Positions 1 through 10,590 are shown, numbered from the stretch's first letter. The stretch: 64,000 nt of DNA from Paralithodes platypus (GCA_032716605.1 CM064481.1:14082944-14146943), one strand, 5' to 3'. The notes: generated by a model from the letters alone, not told the origin. Program-made: numbers and translations.

Positions 1-175
1 CCTTATCTTGCTCTAGGAGACGTTGTACATTAACCAAAACTACCACCGAAGGTGAAAAAAGCATAGAAGAGAAGAAAAAGGGGTTTACCTTAGTTACCGC
101 TTAAGGCCCATCCTGTGTTCCGTCATGTGCAGATCCCTGTCGAACGTGCGCATGAGCGACCCTCTCTTGTTATCA
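1..175. repeat. D0 inverted terminal repeat, downstream copy
   Basis: Base-for-base reverse complement of 7565-7739 where I compared them; pairing stops after the TTATCA at 170-175. It starts at the first base of the window, so the repeat continues off the edge. Its base composition is ordinary, unlike the GC-rich interior. Confidence 0.9.
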
Positions 176-237
176 CATCTCACGTCAGCAGAAGAACGCG
201 GATGGGCAGGGGTCCGGCGTGAGGGAGGGTATTATGT

Positions 238-351
238 ACGTTGGATTTTCCAAGACTACTACCAAATAGTAGGTTTTCCTATTTGGTAGGTTGGGAGGTA
301 CGTCAAACCTCCCAATTTGTTAGTAGTCTTGGCAAATCCAACGTCAAGGCT
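238..351. repeat. D0 internal complementary region (nested palindromes)
   Basis: Bases 315-351 are the reverse complement of 7829-7865 (37 of 37). Bases 238-267 pair with 315-343 to form a long hairpin, and two smaller hairpins lie in its loop (arms ACTACCAAATAG and TTGGGAGGT). DIRS elements carry such a region next to one terminal repeat; it is thought to template completion of the linear copy through a circular intermediate. Its position beside the 1-175 repeat fits that architecture. The outer end that would match 238-267 lies off the window. Confidence 0.75.
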
Positions 352-819
352 GCATAACAAATAGGAGGAGGACATCCAAGCCCAACCTACCAAAAAAACC
401 AATGCATAAAACAAAATTACGAATGACAAAGACACAATGTAAACAAGAGAGTTTAATAAAAGAGTGAAAAACTGAGGAGTAGCTAAAAAGAACAGTTTTA
501 ACACATGCCCGTCATTCATAGTAATGCAAAAACATAGACTTGTCTGAAACCAAATAGGTACTGTACCCAAAATCCCTTTTCTTCAAAAACCAACAAAAAC
601 ACTGAACACAAGAACAAAACACAATTTTCAATGTGGCAAAAACACTTATGTACTGGAACAATACATAATCCCAAACTTGCAATCCAGTGTTGCAAACCCA
701 TACCCCCCCCCCCCCCTTTGTCAAATAAAACAAAGGAAAAGAACGAGGGACAAGGGGGGAAGACCAGGGATCTTCGCTTGAGCACCAGGAAACACGACCC
801 CCGAGAGCAATCACCGGCC

Positions 820-1740
820 GAGGGGGTCGAACACTGGACACGGAGAGGTAGGAGGAGATGAAGGAATTGATAGAAGACCACAAAACCGCGGAGGCGAAGG
901 CAGGGAAGGATCGACGTGGCAGGAACCGGAAGGAGGCAGCAAAGGATCTGACATCGCGCGCAGAACCCCTACAAACAGGGTGACGGGCACGAACGGTCCG
1001 ACAAACGTGGCGGCCCAGCTGCACCTGCTAGAGCCTCCCACCTGTCCGAGGAGACACCCACACAGCAGTACCCGAAGGCGGCGCCACAGATGCAACAGAG
1101 GAGTGCAAGGCTGACACCGGGCACAACACATGGCGAGGATGCCCACGCCGTAAAGCCTGGACGGCGAAAGGCTGGAAAACGGGGGCCTCCCTCCCATGCG
1201 TGGTAACAAAAGGTGGGGAGGAGGAGGCGAACGAGACGCCATGCAAGGACGGGGAGAATCGGACGCAGTCCCGGGGCCGTGACAATGCCGCTAGTGCAGA
1301 CACCCGATCCCCAGTGGCCAGAGCGACAAGGAAGAGTGGACGCCCGAGCAACGGAACCGGCGTAGCGGCCCTTGTATACGTGGGGGAAGCCAGAAGGACC
1401 AGAGCCCGCCCCAGATCCCACAGCGGAGAGACCTGGCGCGGAGGCGGTCAATCCCGGAAGGCAGCCGTCAGGAAGGAATCCAGCACCTGTGGCGGAACGA
1501 CCAGCCCAGCGACGGACCCAAAGAACCCCCCGGACGGCAGACAAGTGGGTACGTATAGCGTCGACTGGAAAGCGACGTGTACGGAAGAGGTGAAACAAGG
1601 AGCGTAGGACGAGGGAAGGAGAGCCAACTGGCAGGCGAGTGGCCTGTAGCCACCTAGTAAAAAACCTCCAGCGGGACCCGTAAGGCCCCCAAGGAGAAGA
1701 CGGCCAGGAACGCTGCAGGAAGTCAGTCAGGGCCCGGCCG
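820..1740 (-). pseudogene. D0 tyrosine recombinase remnant (three frames)
   Basis: Minus-strand pieces align with the YR of the DIRS copies D1 and D2. The N-terminal SAM-like part (a stretch with RFPVDAIRTHLSAVRG) lies around 1520-1640. The first catalytic arginine motif (ALATGDRVSALAAL) lies around 1270-1340. The C-terminal part (ARDVRSFAAS ... SSYLSVS) lies around 850-960. The arginine of the HxxR box and the nucleophile tyrosine are still there, but the histidine is replaced by arginine (CAC to CGC-type change). The three pieces are in different reading frames, so no recombinase can be made. Confidence 0.7.
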
Positions 1741-1759
1741 GGGACCGGGAGCCACCGTG

Positions 1760-2600
1760 CCTCATGAACAAGCACGATGCGAAGGCCAAAGAGGTCCGCA
1801 GGACCCCAACCTAGCCCAAGTGGAAGCCGGAGACAGGTAGAGGGACCGGACCCGGGCACCACCGCGGCAACCGGGCGGACCAAGTCCGTGCCGGCCACAG
1901 AGGCGCGAGGAGCCAGACGCAGCCGTGGTACAGCCGCAGCTTCGCGAAGACCGGGCACATCAACAGCGCGTCTGGTGGCGGAAAAATGGATATCGACCGC
2001 CACCAGTACCAGGCGACCATGAAAGCGTCCGGACCCCCCCCGGAGCGCGAGGCCGGAGGGAGAGGTCCAGAGGCAACTGGCGCGGCACCCCCGATGCGAA
2101 CAAGGCGACCTCCGGAACACCTCAGGAAGCCGCGAGGTCGGCGAACACAGTCCGTTTCATCGCCCATTCTACAAGAACGCCCTGCCCTCTCGACAGGGCG
2201 GCCGCCCAAAGGGTGGCAGGCCCGGGCAGGGAGGAGGCATGCAAGGAGAAGGGGTGTCGGTCCGCGAGGAAGAACAACCCCACCGAGACCCCTAATAGAG
2301 TCAACGACCTGGAGGACCCCCGCATAAGGAAACAGGGGACAGCTTGTCTGAGTGTCCAACCCGAAGGCCACCGACTCACCCCGAAGGGCCAGCGCGTGGA
2401 CCCGCAGGAAGAACAAAGGAACCAACAATCCGAGGGCATAGACAGGTAAGAGGAGGGAGACCCACCCATCTGCCGGGAAGTGGACGTCCCAGGTTCGATT
2501 GGGAACCTCACCCAACCTCGCTCGACGTATCTGTGGTTACCCAGACCGTCGGCGGGGGGGGTCGGTCCAGGGCACAGCCGCAAAGAGCGAGCCCCGAGCA
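1760..2600 (-). pseudogene. D0 RNase H and post-RNase H region remnant
   Basis: Two frames of the minus strand together resemble the RNase H part of D1 and D2. One carries LGLLVPLFFLRVHALALRGE (the NVKELL/LRGKSVAF region). The other carries LADRHPFSLHASSLPGPA and ends at 2122. After another frame change, the DIRS C-terminal stretch with SIFPPPDALLMCPVF and LAPLWPARTW follows near 1850-2010. The glutamate of the ELL box is gone, and VAFRMD has become VAFGLD. The region is clearly derived from RNase H but is frameshifted and has lost active-site residues. Confidence 0.65.
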
Positions 2601-3678
2601 ACCCAGCGACCGAAGCGCCGGCGAACGGTACGCGGGAGCGGCAGGAGCCGATCCATAGGGGCAACGGAAACACCGCGGTGCCCATGAGGAGGAGGCGGCG
2701 TAGCCAGAGGCTCCCTAATGGAAGGGGCAGAGCGGCCCAATGCAGCGAACCCACGAACGAGTCCCAGAGCCACCCCGGGAGGGAGACCGAGTGCAACACG
2801 GCGAGGACCGTCCACCGAAGGTGCACCGCGGCCGGCAGACCCCGGGTCACCGTAGCGCCGGACAAAACCCATGCGAGACCGACCCATGGCACGACACGCG
2901 ACGGGGTCAAGCGTGACTTGGGAACATCGAAGGGGAACCCTAACCGTGCGATGTCGCGAACGATTGTGAGGGCGTCGCCAATGCACAGGCCTAGGGCGTC
3001 GGAAACTACCAACCAAACGGCCAAGGAAAACAGGAGCTGGAGCCCGCTCCTGAGGAGAGGACCCAGAGCCTGCCCCACCAGTGCGGAGAAGATCTGCGGC
3101 GCGATGTGGAGACCGAAGGGAAGGCCGTCGAACAGGAACACACGATCGGAAGTCCGAACGGCCAAGAATCGCTGGAAGCGAGGATGGAGAGGAACGAGCC
3201 AAGACACATCCTGGAGGGCCAGCGACACTACCCACGACAGAGGGCACAGGGCCAGGCGTACCAGGGGTACCGGCAGCATCCGAAACCGTGTGTGCACGAT
3301 GTGCCCGTTGAGGGCCAACAGATCCACCACCGGTCGCATCGCGTCGCAGGTCGGCGACGGAACCAGAAAGACACGGGAGAGGAAAACCGGGTGACCGGCG
3401 GTCAACTCCCTCGACGCTACCCAGCTCGGGCATGGAAGTGAACACGTGGGCCACCTCTGAAGAGATGGGCCGTTGTCGGTGACAAGAGCGGAGTGGGGGT
3501 CCGGACGTCCACCTCCAGGTGAGAACCCTCCGCGCAACCCGCCGCCCCCAACGTCCCTCGCGGCTACCGAGGGGCGCAAGGGCGAAAACAACCCGAGGGA
3601 GCACCCGAGAGGAGGGGAGCGACCCGGTACGCCCAGGCGAGAAGGAGAACAAGGAGGCCGACCCAGAGAACTACACAT
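2600..3678 (-). pseudogene. D0 reverse transcriptase with destroyed catalytic site
   Basis: The open minus-strand frame (down to 2122, 518 codons in all) aligns over its first two thirds with the RT of D2: MRPVVDL, RFQRFLAVR, GLPFGLHIAPQIF, WLVV and LTPSRVVPWVGLAW are shared landmarks. The catalytic YLDD box is SLAV (codons at 3016-3027), and the motif A aspartate is alanine (codon 3217-3219). All three metal-binding aspartates are therefore lost while the frame stays open. Lysine is nearly absent from the frame. Because all stop codons contain A, an A-poor strand keeps open frames by composition alone, so openness is not evidence of function. Confidence 0.75.
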
Positions 3679-3679
3679 T

Positions 3680-6318
3680 GTGTTGACGTGGAGGTACCCC
3701 CGGTACGGGCCGTGCGGGCATGAGCGCCACGTTGACCTCCTCTACCCCCGCCCCCCCCAACCTCGTCGAAAAGGGCGGGCCACCCCAACCCAAGGCCGGC
3801 GCGGGGCTGACCCCTACGAAAGGCGGCCGGAAGTGGAAGGCCGGCCAGCCCCGACACAGAGGGGATGAAAGGGGCAAGAACAGAAGTGCGAGGCGGAACC
3901 GAAGCACTGGCCAGCAACGTCCCAGTCTTGCGCCCGGGCAAGGCGGCAGCACTTGCAGCAGCACCCCGAAGAGGACCGGCAGAAGGACGGGACTGAGAAA
4001 ACCCCGCGCGCGGCACAGCGCGTCGGTGCGTGACGTAAGCAGGGTCCGTAACGACACAGCACGGCGTCGTGTGGCGGAAGCAGGGGCCGCCGACAGAGAA
4101 GCGGAGCATTCCCAAGCATCCTGCGTAAAAAACCCCGACGTATATAGCGCAGAGTACAACAAACCCTGACGAATAACCAAGGGGGCCGGCCGGCAGAACG
4201 AAGACCGTACCGTCGTGCGGTGCCGAGTTGCCGCGCACAAAACCGCCTTCAGCTCGGGAACCAAAGACACCGCGAGCCGAAGGTGGACCCGCTCAACGCG
4301 GTCCAAACCCTCGCGAAGATCGCCTGGCGCAGACGCCTCGAAAAGCCGCAGGTGGTGAACAGACGTCTGGAGGGAACCTAAAGACAAGACAATAAGTCCG
4401 TCACCCTCCGTCGCAAGGGAAAAACCTTGGCGACAGAGGGCTGATCCGGGTGAGAGAAGAACGGGGTAGCAAAAGAACAAAGTTCAAGAACGGGCGCGCT
4501 CATCCAGGACCAGAACGCGCCGTCCAACCCGCCGACAGACACAAGAGGAGGCAAAATCAGGGACGACTCCGGGGGAGGGACGGAAGGAGAGCCGTCGACG
4601 GACCGGTGTGTGAAGTCGAAGGCCTCAGCAAACCAGGCCTCCAATGGGAGAGGGTGACCGAGCATGACGGCTAAGCCAGGCGTACCGGCGTCGCACAAAC
4701 CTGTCCCATAGGAGGACAGACCCGTCAACACAGCCAGGGACTGAACAGCCGGAAGGATGTCAGTGCGGCTGAAGCCTGACCAGAGCGTAGGCCTGCAGAA
4801 GGGAGGGGGACCATAGCAGGGGTAGGTAGGGTGAGGTGCTGAGGGTGAGGCACCGCCAAGAAGGGCGAGAAGAGGGAGTCTTCCATCGACTCCAAGCGCC
4901 CGTCGAAGCGTGACACAACCCAGCCCTGCATAGCCGACAATTGATCCGAGAGAGGCTACCCCCCCCCCCCCCCCCCCAGATTGGTCGGCCCGCAGGGGCG
5001 AGCGTGAGCGGGAGCGAGACCCACGACACGAACCAGCAGCGTCGCGGCCCAAGGAAGGCGAGCGACGACGGTTGTGTCGCCGTTGAGGGACTCGTCCCCG
5101 ATCACGAACGGCCGAGGGGGAAACAGCACCATTCCCCTCTTCCAGCGACACATCAGCTCCTGAGAAAGGGGACCCCGAAACCTCGCGAAACCCCACCGAG
5201 GCAAGAGGAGGGGTACCCCCCTGGCGAGACGGTAAGGGAAGGTCAGGAAGAGAAGAATGAGGAGGAGCAGGACGACGGGAGTGGGAAGGCTGGCCGGGTG
5301 AAAGGAGGCCAGGAGCCGCGGGGGGAAACAGAGCAAGGATCCCCGGGGCTGAGATAACAGGGCGGCCCGACACCGAGGCGGAGGAGGGAGGGACCACCAC
5401 CGTGGGACGAGACCGTGAAGTAAGAATAGGCACTGAAGCAGGTGAAGTAGGAGAAGCAACGACATCCAGGCGGACCCTCCTGGACAGTGTAGGAGGAGGG
5501 AGCAGAGGGCCAGCTACAGCATGAACAACCGCGCGCGGAGAGGACAACGTAAGAGGAAGTCGTCTGGGCTGGGGAAGCGGGCGGAAGGGAGTAGAGCCCC
5601 TATCCGTAGAGGCCAGGGGAGGGCGCACAGGGGCAGAGCCGCTAACCCCGGCCTCAGGGCGAGAACCATGACGAGGGCGATGGGCGTCGTCAAGGCGATC
5701 AGGAGGACGACAAGGCGAGCGAGAGCGTGGACGGAGCCGGGGAACCCCCCGACGATGGGACGACCGGCTGCGGGACCCAGGGGAGAGGGCCCGAGCAGGG
5801 AGAGGGCCAGATAAATGGCCGTCAGTCGGGTCAGGGATACCCAGGGCGACGCGGATCCGGTCGCCAACAAAGGCCGGGGAACGGTGGCCCACAGTCCTAA
5901 TGTGGCGGGAGACCATCGTCCACACCGACGGAAGGGAAGCAGGAGGCCACAGCCGCCGCCGAGGAACCAGGGCCATGGAGCAGCACAACCACCAGGGCCA
6001 GACACGTGCCACACAGAGCAGGGAGGTAGGCCGTAGAGGACACACAGAGCGAGTGGCGCAAGCAGGACTTGTGGCTCTCCAAGCACGGGGAGCGACAACC
6101 AAGGCGAAAGCAAGGCAGCCTACCTGCACTAGAAGAACACACACCATAATCAGCACGTCGAAGGAGTAAGTGGAGAGAATGTCCAAGAAGAACCAGGGAA
6201 GGAGCATGGGGAAACAGGAACACACATGCAAACAGGTATCCGTACTCACCCTAAACTGGGAGCACAGAGGTAGGTGAGGAGGGCGGCCGAGGCGGAAGAG
6301 CACTAGCAGAACCTGCAA
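3680..6318 (-). pseudogene. D0 gag-like region
   Basis: Two overlapping minus-strand frames fill the gag position: one from 6318 to 4378 (646 codons) and one from about 4480 to 3671. The first is rich in Pro, Ser and Arg with an SRSRSPLR stretch, which also occurs in the gag of D2 (SRSRSPLR). The second holds a Leu-rich segment that may match the DIRS gag C-terminus. No zinc knuckle is visible. Assignment rests on position and on the SR-rich stretch; low complexity and A-poverty make random open frames likely, so frame and start are unsure. Confidence 0.4.
4958..4977. repeat. Poly-C tract
   Basis: A run of about 19 C within the gag-like region of D0. A similar C run lies at 703-717. Such runs are slippage-prone, and their length in an assembly is uncertain. 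Confidence 0.8.
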
Positions 6319-6450
6319 AGATGGAGGAAGTGTTAACCACCACTCAACATCTTACATGCAGGGCCTATAACACCAGTAAAGGGCATACACCAATATAGTA
6401 TCAGGCAACAAGATGACATAACAAAAGTCAATAGTGAAAGCCAACTATTA

Positions 6451-6594
6451 CCGCAAATTTGCGGGCCAATGGAGGCATAACCGTACCGACACCACCCTCC
6501 TGCAATTTCGCGGGACCCCCCAACGATCTCCGCAAATTTGCGGGGAACCGAAATGGCCCAGAGGACCGAATCGAGCACCCCGCAAATTTGCGGG
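6451..6594. promoter_or_regulatory. Array of four copies of a 15-16 bp palindrome
   Basis: The palindrome CCGCAAATTTGCGGG occurs at 6451-6465, 6530-6545 and 6579-6594, with a degenerate copy (TGCAATTTCGCGGG) at 6501-6514. The array lies between the minus-strand gag start of D0 (6318) and its terminal repeat, that is, in the transcribed leader or promoter of that element. Repeated perfect dyads are typical of sites for a dimeric DNA-binding protein, but none is identified. No function is shown by the sequence alone. Confidence 0.55.
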
Positions 6595-6861
6595 ACCGGC
6601 CGAGATGGTCCGGCGCCGAAAAAGCGAGAGGAGCGTCTAGGAAAAACCAAAGAGGCCCAGAAAAAAGCGTCATCTCCTTATGAACTCCAAGCGACGATGG
6701 CCATCAAGCTGAGCAGTGTCTTCCTTGATAATATCCTGACTCAACCGGTCAAGGGAGAGGCAAGGAAGACACACCAGGGGAGAGGAGGCACATCCCCTAG
6801 GAACCACCCAACCCACAGAGATAGAGCAAAGCCCATGAGGAGAAGTGGCAGGAAGGGTGGT

Positions 6862-7068
6862 TTGGCACAAACAGGGGCCCCCGTAGGGTACCCCAGGATT
6901 GGGCAAAAGGGTATGAAAGGATGGAGGTGAAAACAGTAAGGGAACACAAAAACCAGTAAATGAAACTGGCGAGAAAAAGGGTGGCCTAGCCGTGAGGAGA
7001 GAATGTGTCAGGGGCGAAAAACCCTGTGGTGTGAGGGAGGGGCCCCCGTGGGGTACCCCAGGATAACA
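6862..7068. repeat. Imperfect direct repeat in D0 leader
   Basis: A block containing GGGGCCCCCGTAGGGTACCC at about 6875-6895 recurs at about 7039-7059 with one change (GTGGGG), followed in both by CAGGAT. It lies in the D0 leader on the sense side upstream of gag. Confidence 0.6.
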
Positions 7069-7564
7069 CGAACCACCAAGCGCCCAGGCCCTTGAGACAC
7101 AGTGAAGGCTCGAAAGGGGGGACTCGGGAATAACGCTAATAATGCGGCCGACACAAACCCTACAAACAGCACCGCCACCACGAAATCTCAGATCGTGAAC
7201 CAACTGTACACCTAGGCTATGAAAATATGAAAACTCATAGGGGCATAGCAATTCCTGAATGAGAAACAAGCTAGGCTAAAATAAGCTAAAAGCTAAACTA
7301 TGCCCAGACTAACAGGAAAAAAGAATATGAAAAGAGAAAGGAATGAAAAACACACACGAGGAACGCCAGGCGCCCCCGTACCTTCGGTAGCTATTTCCAC
7401 ACGCGTCTCCATTAAACACACTGAGGAGCCCATTTACGTGTGCCCTAGATCACGTAACATCTGTCTAACAAAAAAGAAGGCCAGATAAGCCGAAACGAAC
7501 CTAAACAGGGTGAATTAAAGGAGCACAACAAAAGCGACTGCATTCAATGGAGCGCGTGAAAAAA

Positions 7565-7739
7565 TGATAACAAGAGAGGGTCGCTCATGCGCACGTTCGA
7601 CAGGGATCTGCACATGACGGAACACAGGATGGGCCTTAAGCGGTAACTAAGGTAAACCCCTTTTTCTTCTCTTCTATGCTTTTTTCACCTTCGGTGGTAG
7701 TTTTGGTTAATGTACAACGTCTCCTAGAGCAAGATAAGG
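7565..7739. repeat. D0 inverted terminal repeat, upstream copy
   Basis: Reverse complement of 1-175. The terminal region continues outward to 7865, where 7829-7865 matches the internal complementary region at 315-351. Confidence 0.9.
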
Positions 7740-7863
7740 AGTAGACTCTAGACGTTTTCTTTTTAACCGCGGTTGGAATGACGACATAGCAGTCAAAATA
7801 GACAAGTCGTCATTGCAATTAGGTTAATAGCCTTGACGTTGGATTTGCCAAGACTACTAACAA

Positions 7864-8000
7864 ATAATAATAATGTATCATAGATAGTATACACATAATA
7901 ATAATGTATCATAGATAGTATACACATAATAATAATGTATCATAGATAGTATACACATAATAATAATGTATCATAGATAGTATACACATAATAATAATGT
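7864..8000. repeat. 28-bp minisatellite, about 4.5 copies
   Basis: The unit ATAATAATGTATCATAGATA (continuing GTATACAC) is repeated head to tail with almost no change, ending in a partial unit at ATAATAATGTTTC. It abuts the outer end of D0. Confidence 0.9.
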
Positions 8001-9360
8001 TTCAAATGAACATATAAATCAGAACACACAAAGATGATAAGTCTCAAATCAGAAGACAAAGTCCCGAAATAAATAGGCCTACAAAGCTCACGAGGAAGTC
8101 CCGGGACTCGAACCTGGGATAACTCACACAGAAACTAAAACTTGCCAGCACCACGAGAGACCTAGACATAGATTGTTTTATAATGGGAGACAGAAAAAAC
8201 GTCGTCGAATTTGAGAGTAATATGTCTGTAACATTAATACATATAAAAATGAGTGATAATTTGATGATGTTTTCCTGTCCCCCATTGCTAGCCTAAGTCT
8301 TTCTTAATAAACTGAATCAAATGGTCTAATAGTTGCCAGAACATAATAGGCTATACTGGACGGGTTAATGTCAGCTAGCCAAAATTTAATTATATGATAT
8401 ATAGGCCTAATTACCACTAAACCCAGTACACTACAGTCTACACCAATTAGGAAATCTTGTGTAAAATTATGGTAGAGACAAATATACTCTACACTGACAT
8501 TAGGAATGCGATGCGATGGTGTTGAGGGATAGCCTTAAGGAATGCGCTAGAATGTATCCTAGATAGTACCGGTACGGTAATACCTGCATAATTACACTAT
8601 ACAAACAATATCGCTTAGTATCTTTTGTATTGGAATACGAAATATAAATATATTTACTAAGAAAGTTAAAACAAAAAATTATTCAGAATAAAAGGTGTGG
8701 AAGAACTGAATGCATAGGGGTAAAACGCCGATGAAAGTACCGTCGGTCAATAAAAATACCGATTTTCATTTGCACATTACGCATATAAAAACTTTCTGTA
8801 TATAACTGTCATTGGTATATTCATAAAGAGCACACTCTAAGCTATTCATAAGTCACTTAAAACACTAAAATTGGCTTACAGTAGCCATGTAATAACATGG
8901 TGAACCTTCGTGAAAGTGGCGCAAAACGGCGAATTTATTGGTGGATGGTATAAAGTTCTGGGTTACCGGATGTTCGTACCACCTATATAACAATGGTAAT
9001 TTAATTCATATCTTTCTTATACCCCCTACATATGATTCGGAAAGCCTTCAGCTTTGCATATATATGCATATTTTGTACCTAGGTCACATAATAATATACT
9101 TAATTCGAATACTTACCAAAGTCGATGTTAGGCCATCAGAATTGTCTCAATATTATCCTATTTTCACCAATTTAAGCAGCTCCTCGTTGTCATACACAAC
9201 GTTCAGTTATTCACAATTGGGTAAAATTCTAGTTTCACGTACACAGCGACAAAAGGGAGGCGCTGTTTTAAAGGCATAGCTTCCCGACCAACTATGAAGA
9301 TCAGGGAAATTGCTGGGTAAAAGACGTAATATAATGATAATAAATTACATTAACGACATT
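8001..9360. other. AT-rich stretch without recognised genes
   Basis: No coding region I can support. A 113-codon plus-strand frame at 8938-9279 has no recognisable domain and atypical composition. The only structured item is a tRNA-like fragment near 8091-8163. Confidence 0.5.
8091..8163 (-). other. tRNA-like fragment (possible SINE head or tRNA pseudogene)
   Basis: On the minus strand there is a T-arm-like segment with GGTTCGAGTCCCGGG, which matches the RNA polymerase III B box, about 50 bases after a weak A-box-like TGGTGCTGGC. The T stem has one mismatch and I cannot fold a convincing cloverleaf or assign an anticodon. It may be the head of a tRNA-derived SINE or a decayed tRNA gene. Confidence 0.35.
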
Positions 9361-9398
9361 AGCCTAACCTAACAACCTTACCTAACCTAACCTAGTAT
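9360..9398. repeat. Degenerate telomere-type (CCTAA)n stretch
   Basis: Several CCTAA/CCTTA units in a row. The unit equals the arthropod telomere repeat TTAGG on the other strand. It is too short and degenerate to be a telomere. Confidence 0.6.
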
Positions 9399-9775
9399 TA
9401 TGTAATAGCTATGGTGCCGCATATGGGGAGATTTTTTTTTTTTTTTTACAGTAAGTATAATTGCTTATAATGCATTTCCGCCGCTTTGGACATATATTGG
9501 AATTAAGTATGGTATATGACAACTCTAAAGTAGCCATAGAAATTTATGAGTATGCTGTGAAAGCGAAACTAGAATTAAACCCACAATTGTAATCATGTGT
9601 GGAAATGCTGATAGGCTAATCGTATTTTGGATGAACTAAAAAGCCTGCTTACCGGTACCGGTCCATATTTTAAAATTCAGCAGTATAGCCTAGCCTAGGT
9701 AGGGAAGACTGCTGTAAGACAAGTGACAAAAGCTGGAGTTTATAGGCCTATCCTATTGTAGTTGTTGTTCCCTAA

Positions 9776-9903
9776 GCTGCTGCGAACTGTCTCATTGCAG
9801 TTAAACAAATCTGCTGCGAACCGTCTCATTCATTTGCTGCGAACAGGCATAACCGATTCTGACCGAACCTGAGGCGAAACGTCACTTGCTGCGAAACGTC
9901 TCG
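9776..9903. repeat. Degenerate short repeats around TGCTGCGAAC
   Basis: The motif TGCTGCGAAC/A followed by GTCTC recurs about five times with irregular spacing. No gene is seen here. Confidence 0.5.
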
Positions 9904-9911
9904 ACCCCATT

Positions 9912-10138
9912 CTAACCTAGGCCTACTAGCGCCGATGTAACCTAGTGTCATTGAATAATATCAATTAGGCTATGTAGGCTAAAACCTGGCTAAACAAAGC
10001 GGACACTACGCCCAAGCCTAGGCTATTCCCTATAATTACCATTGTCTCTAACCTAATAGCGCCGCCGATGTAACCTAGTGTCATTGAATATCAATTAGGC
10101 TAGGCTATGTAGGCTAAACAAAGTGGACACTACGCCCG
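9912..10138. repeat. Tandem duplication, period about 137 bp
   Basis: The block at 9912-10013 recurs at 10048-10138 with small indels. Shared landmarks are GATGTAACCTAGTGTCATTG and GACACTACGCCC. Both copies contain CCTAA/TAGGC-type words. Confidence 0.75.
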
Positions 10139-10404
10139 CTAACACAACTCTTACTTACCGGAACTAGGAAGTAGGAGACTGCTTTATTTGGTTGAAATCA
10201 GAAAGTGTAGGCTAGCCTAATTATGAACTCTGAATGAGACCACTCGGATGGGATGATTAGGAATTTAGGATAGCCTTCTTCTTCTTATTGTTTAATGTGC
10301 AGTTTGCTTGGAGGGTTGTCTCCAGATTACTGCACAGGCGTTTAGATGGGACAGAATAAGAATAGAAGGGGAAAATCATAGAATACGGAATGTTTCAAAT
10401 GTGA

Positions 10405-10590
10405 AAAATCTGCATCAAGTTAGCTCCTTATTCATATTTCAATTTCCCCATCTACATCAAGTTAGCTCCTTATTCATCTTTCAAGTGTCACATCTGCATC
10501 AAGTAAGCTCCTTATTCATATTTCACATTACAATACCTACATCAAGTTAGGCTAGCTCCTTATTCATCTTTCATGTTGCCAGACCTGCAT
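10405..10590. repeat. About 42-bp minisatellite, 4-5 copies
   Basis: The unit contains CATCAAGTTAGCTCCTTATT followed by CATATTTCA or CATCTTTCA, with variable linkers. An 80-codon frame across it is a by-product of the repeat. It ends just before the target duplication of element H1. Confidence 0.8.

Larger units (their letters stand above)
1..7865 (-). mobile_element. D0: degenerate GC-rich DIRS-like retrotransposon
   Basis: The element reads on the minus strand and continues past the left window edge. Bases 1-175 are a perfect inverted copy of 7565-7739. A region at 238-351 is complementary to the outer end at 7829-7865. Between the repeats are remnants of gag, reverse transcriptase, RNase H and tyrosine recombinase (YR) in the DIRS order, each recognised by comparison with the better preserved DIRS copies in this window. 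Coding parts are scattered over several frames and catalytic residues are lost, so the copy is dead. The segment from about 700 to 6300 is very GC-rich and poor in T on the plus strand (A-poor in sense), unlike the flanking repeats. Confidence 0.8.

Noticed and set aside
512..6700. Many long open frames on both strands in the GC-rich block, including plus-strand frames such as 2480-3394
   Set aside because: The block is T-poor on the plus strand and A-poor on the minus strand, so stops are rare by composition. Only minus-strand segments with DIRS similarity were kept.
8938..9279. 113-codon plus-strand ORF
   Set aside because: No domain, no gene context, AT-rich random-looking protein; no support.
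9360..9398. Chromosome end or internal telomere
   Set aside because: CCTAA words are few and degenerate; similar words are common across the window. No subtelomeric array is present.
10308..10550. 80-codon ORF with repeated residues
   Set aside because: It is the translation of a 42-bp minisatellite.
10405..10590. Repeats checked as a possible CRISPR-like array
   Set aside because: Units are contiguous with variable linkers of no fixed length, in a eukaryotic TE-rich context; it is a minisatellite.
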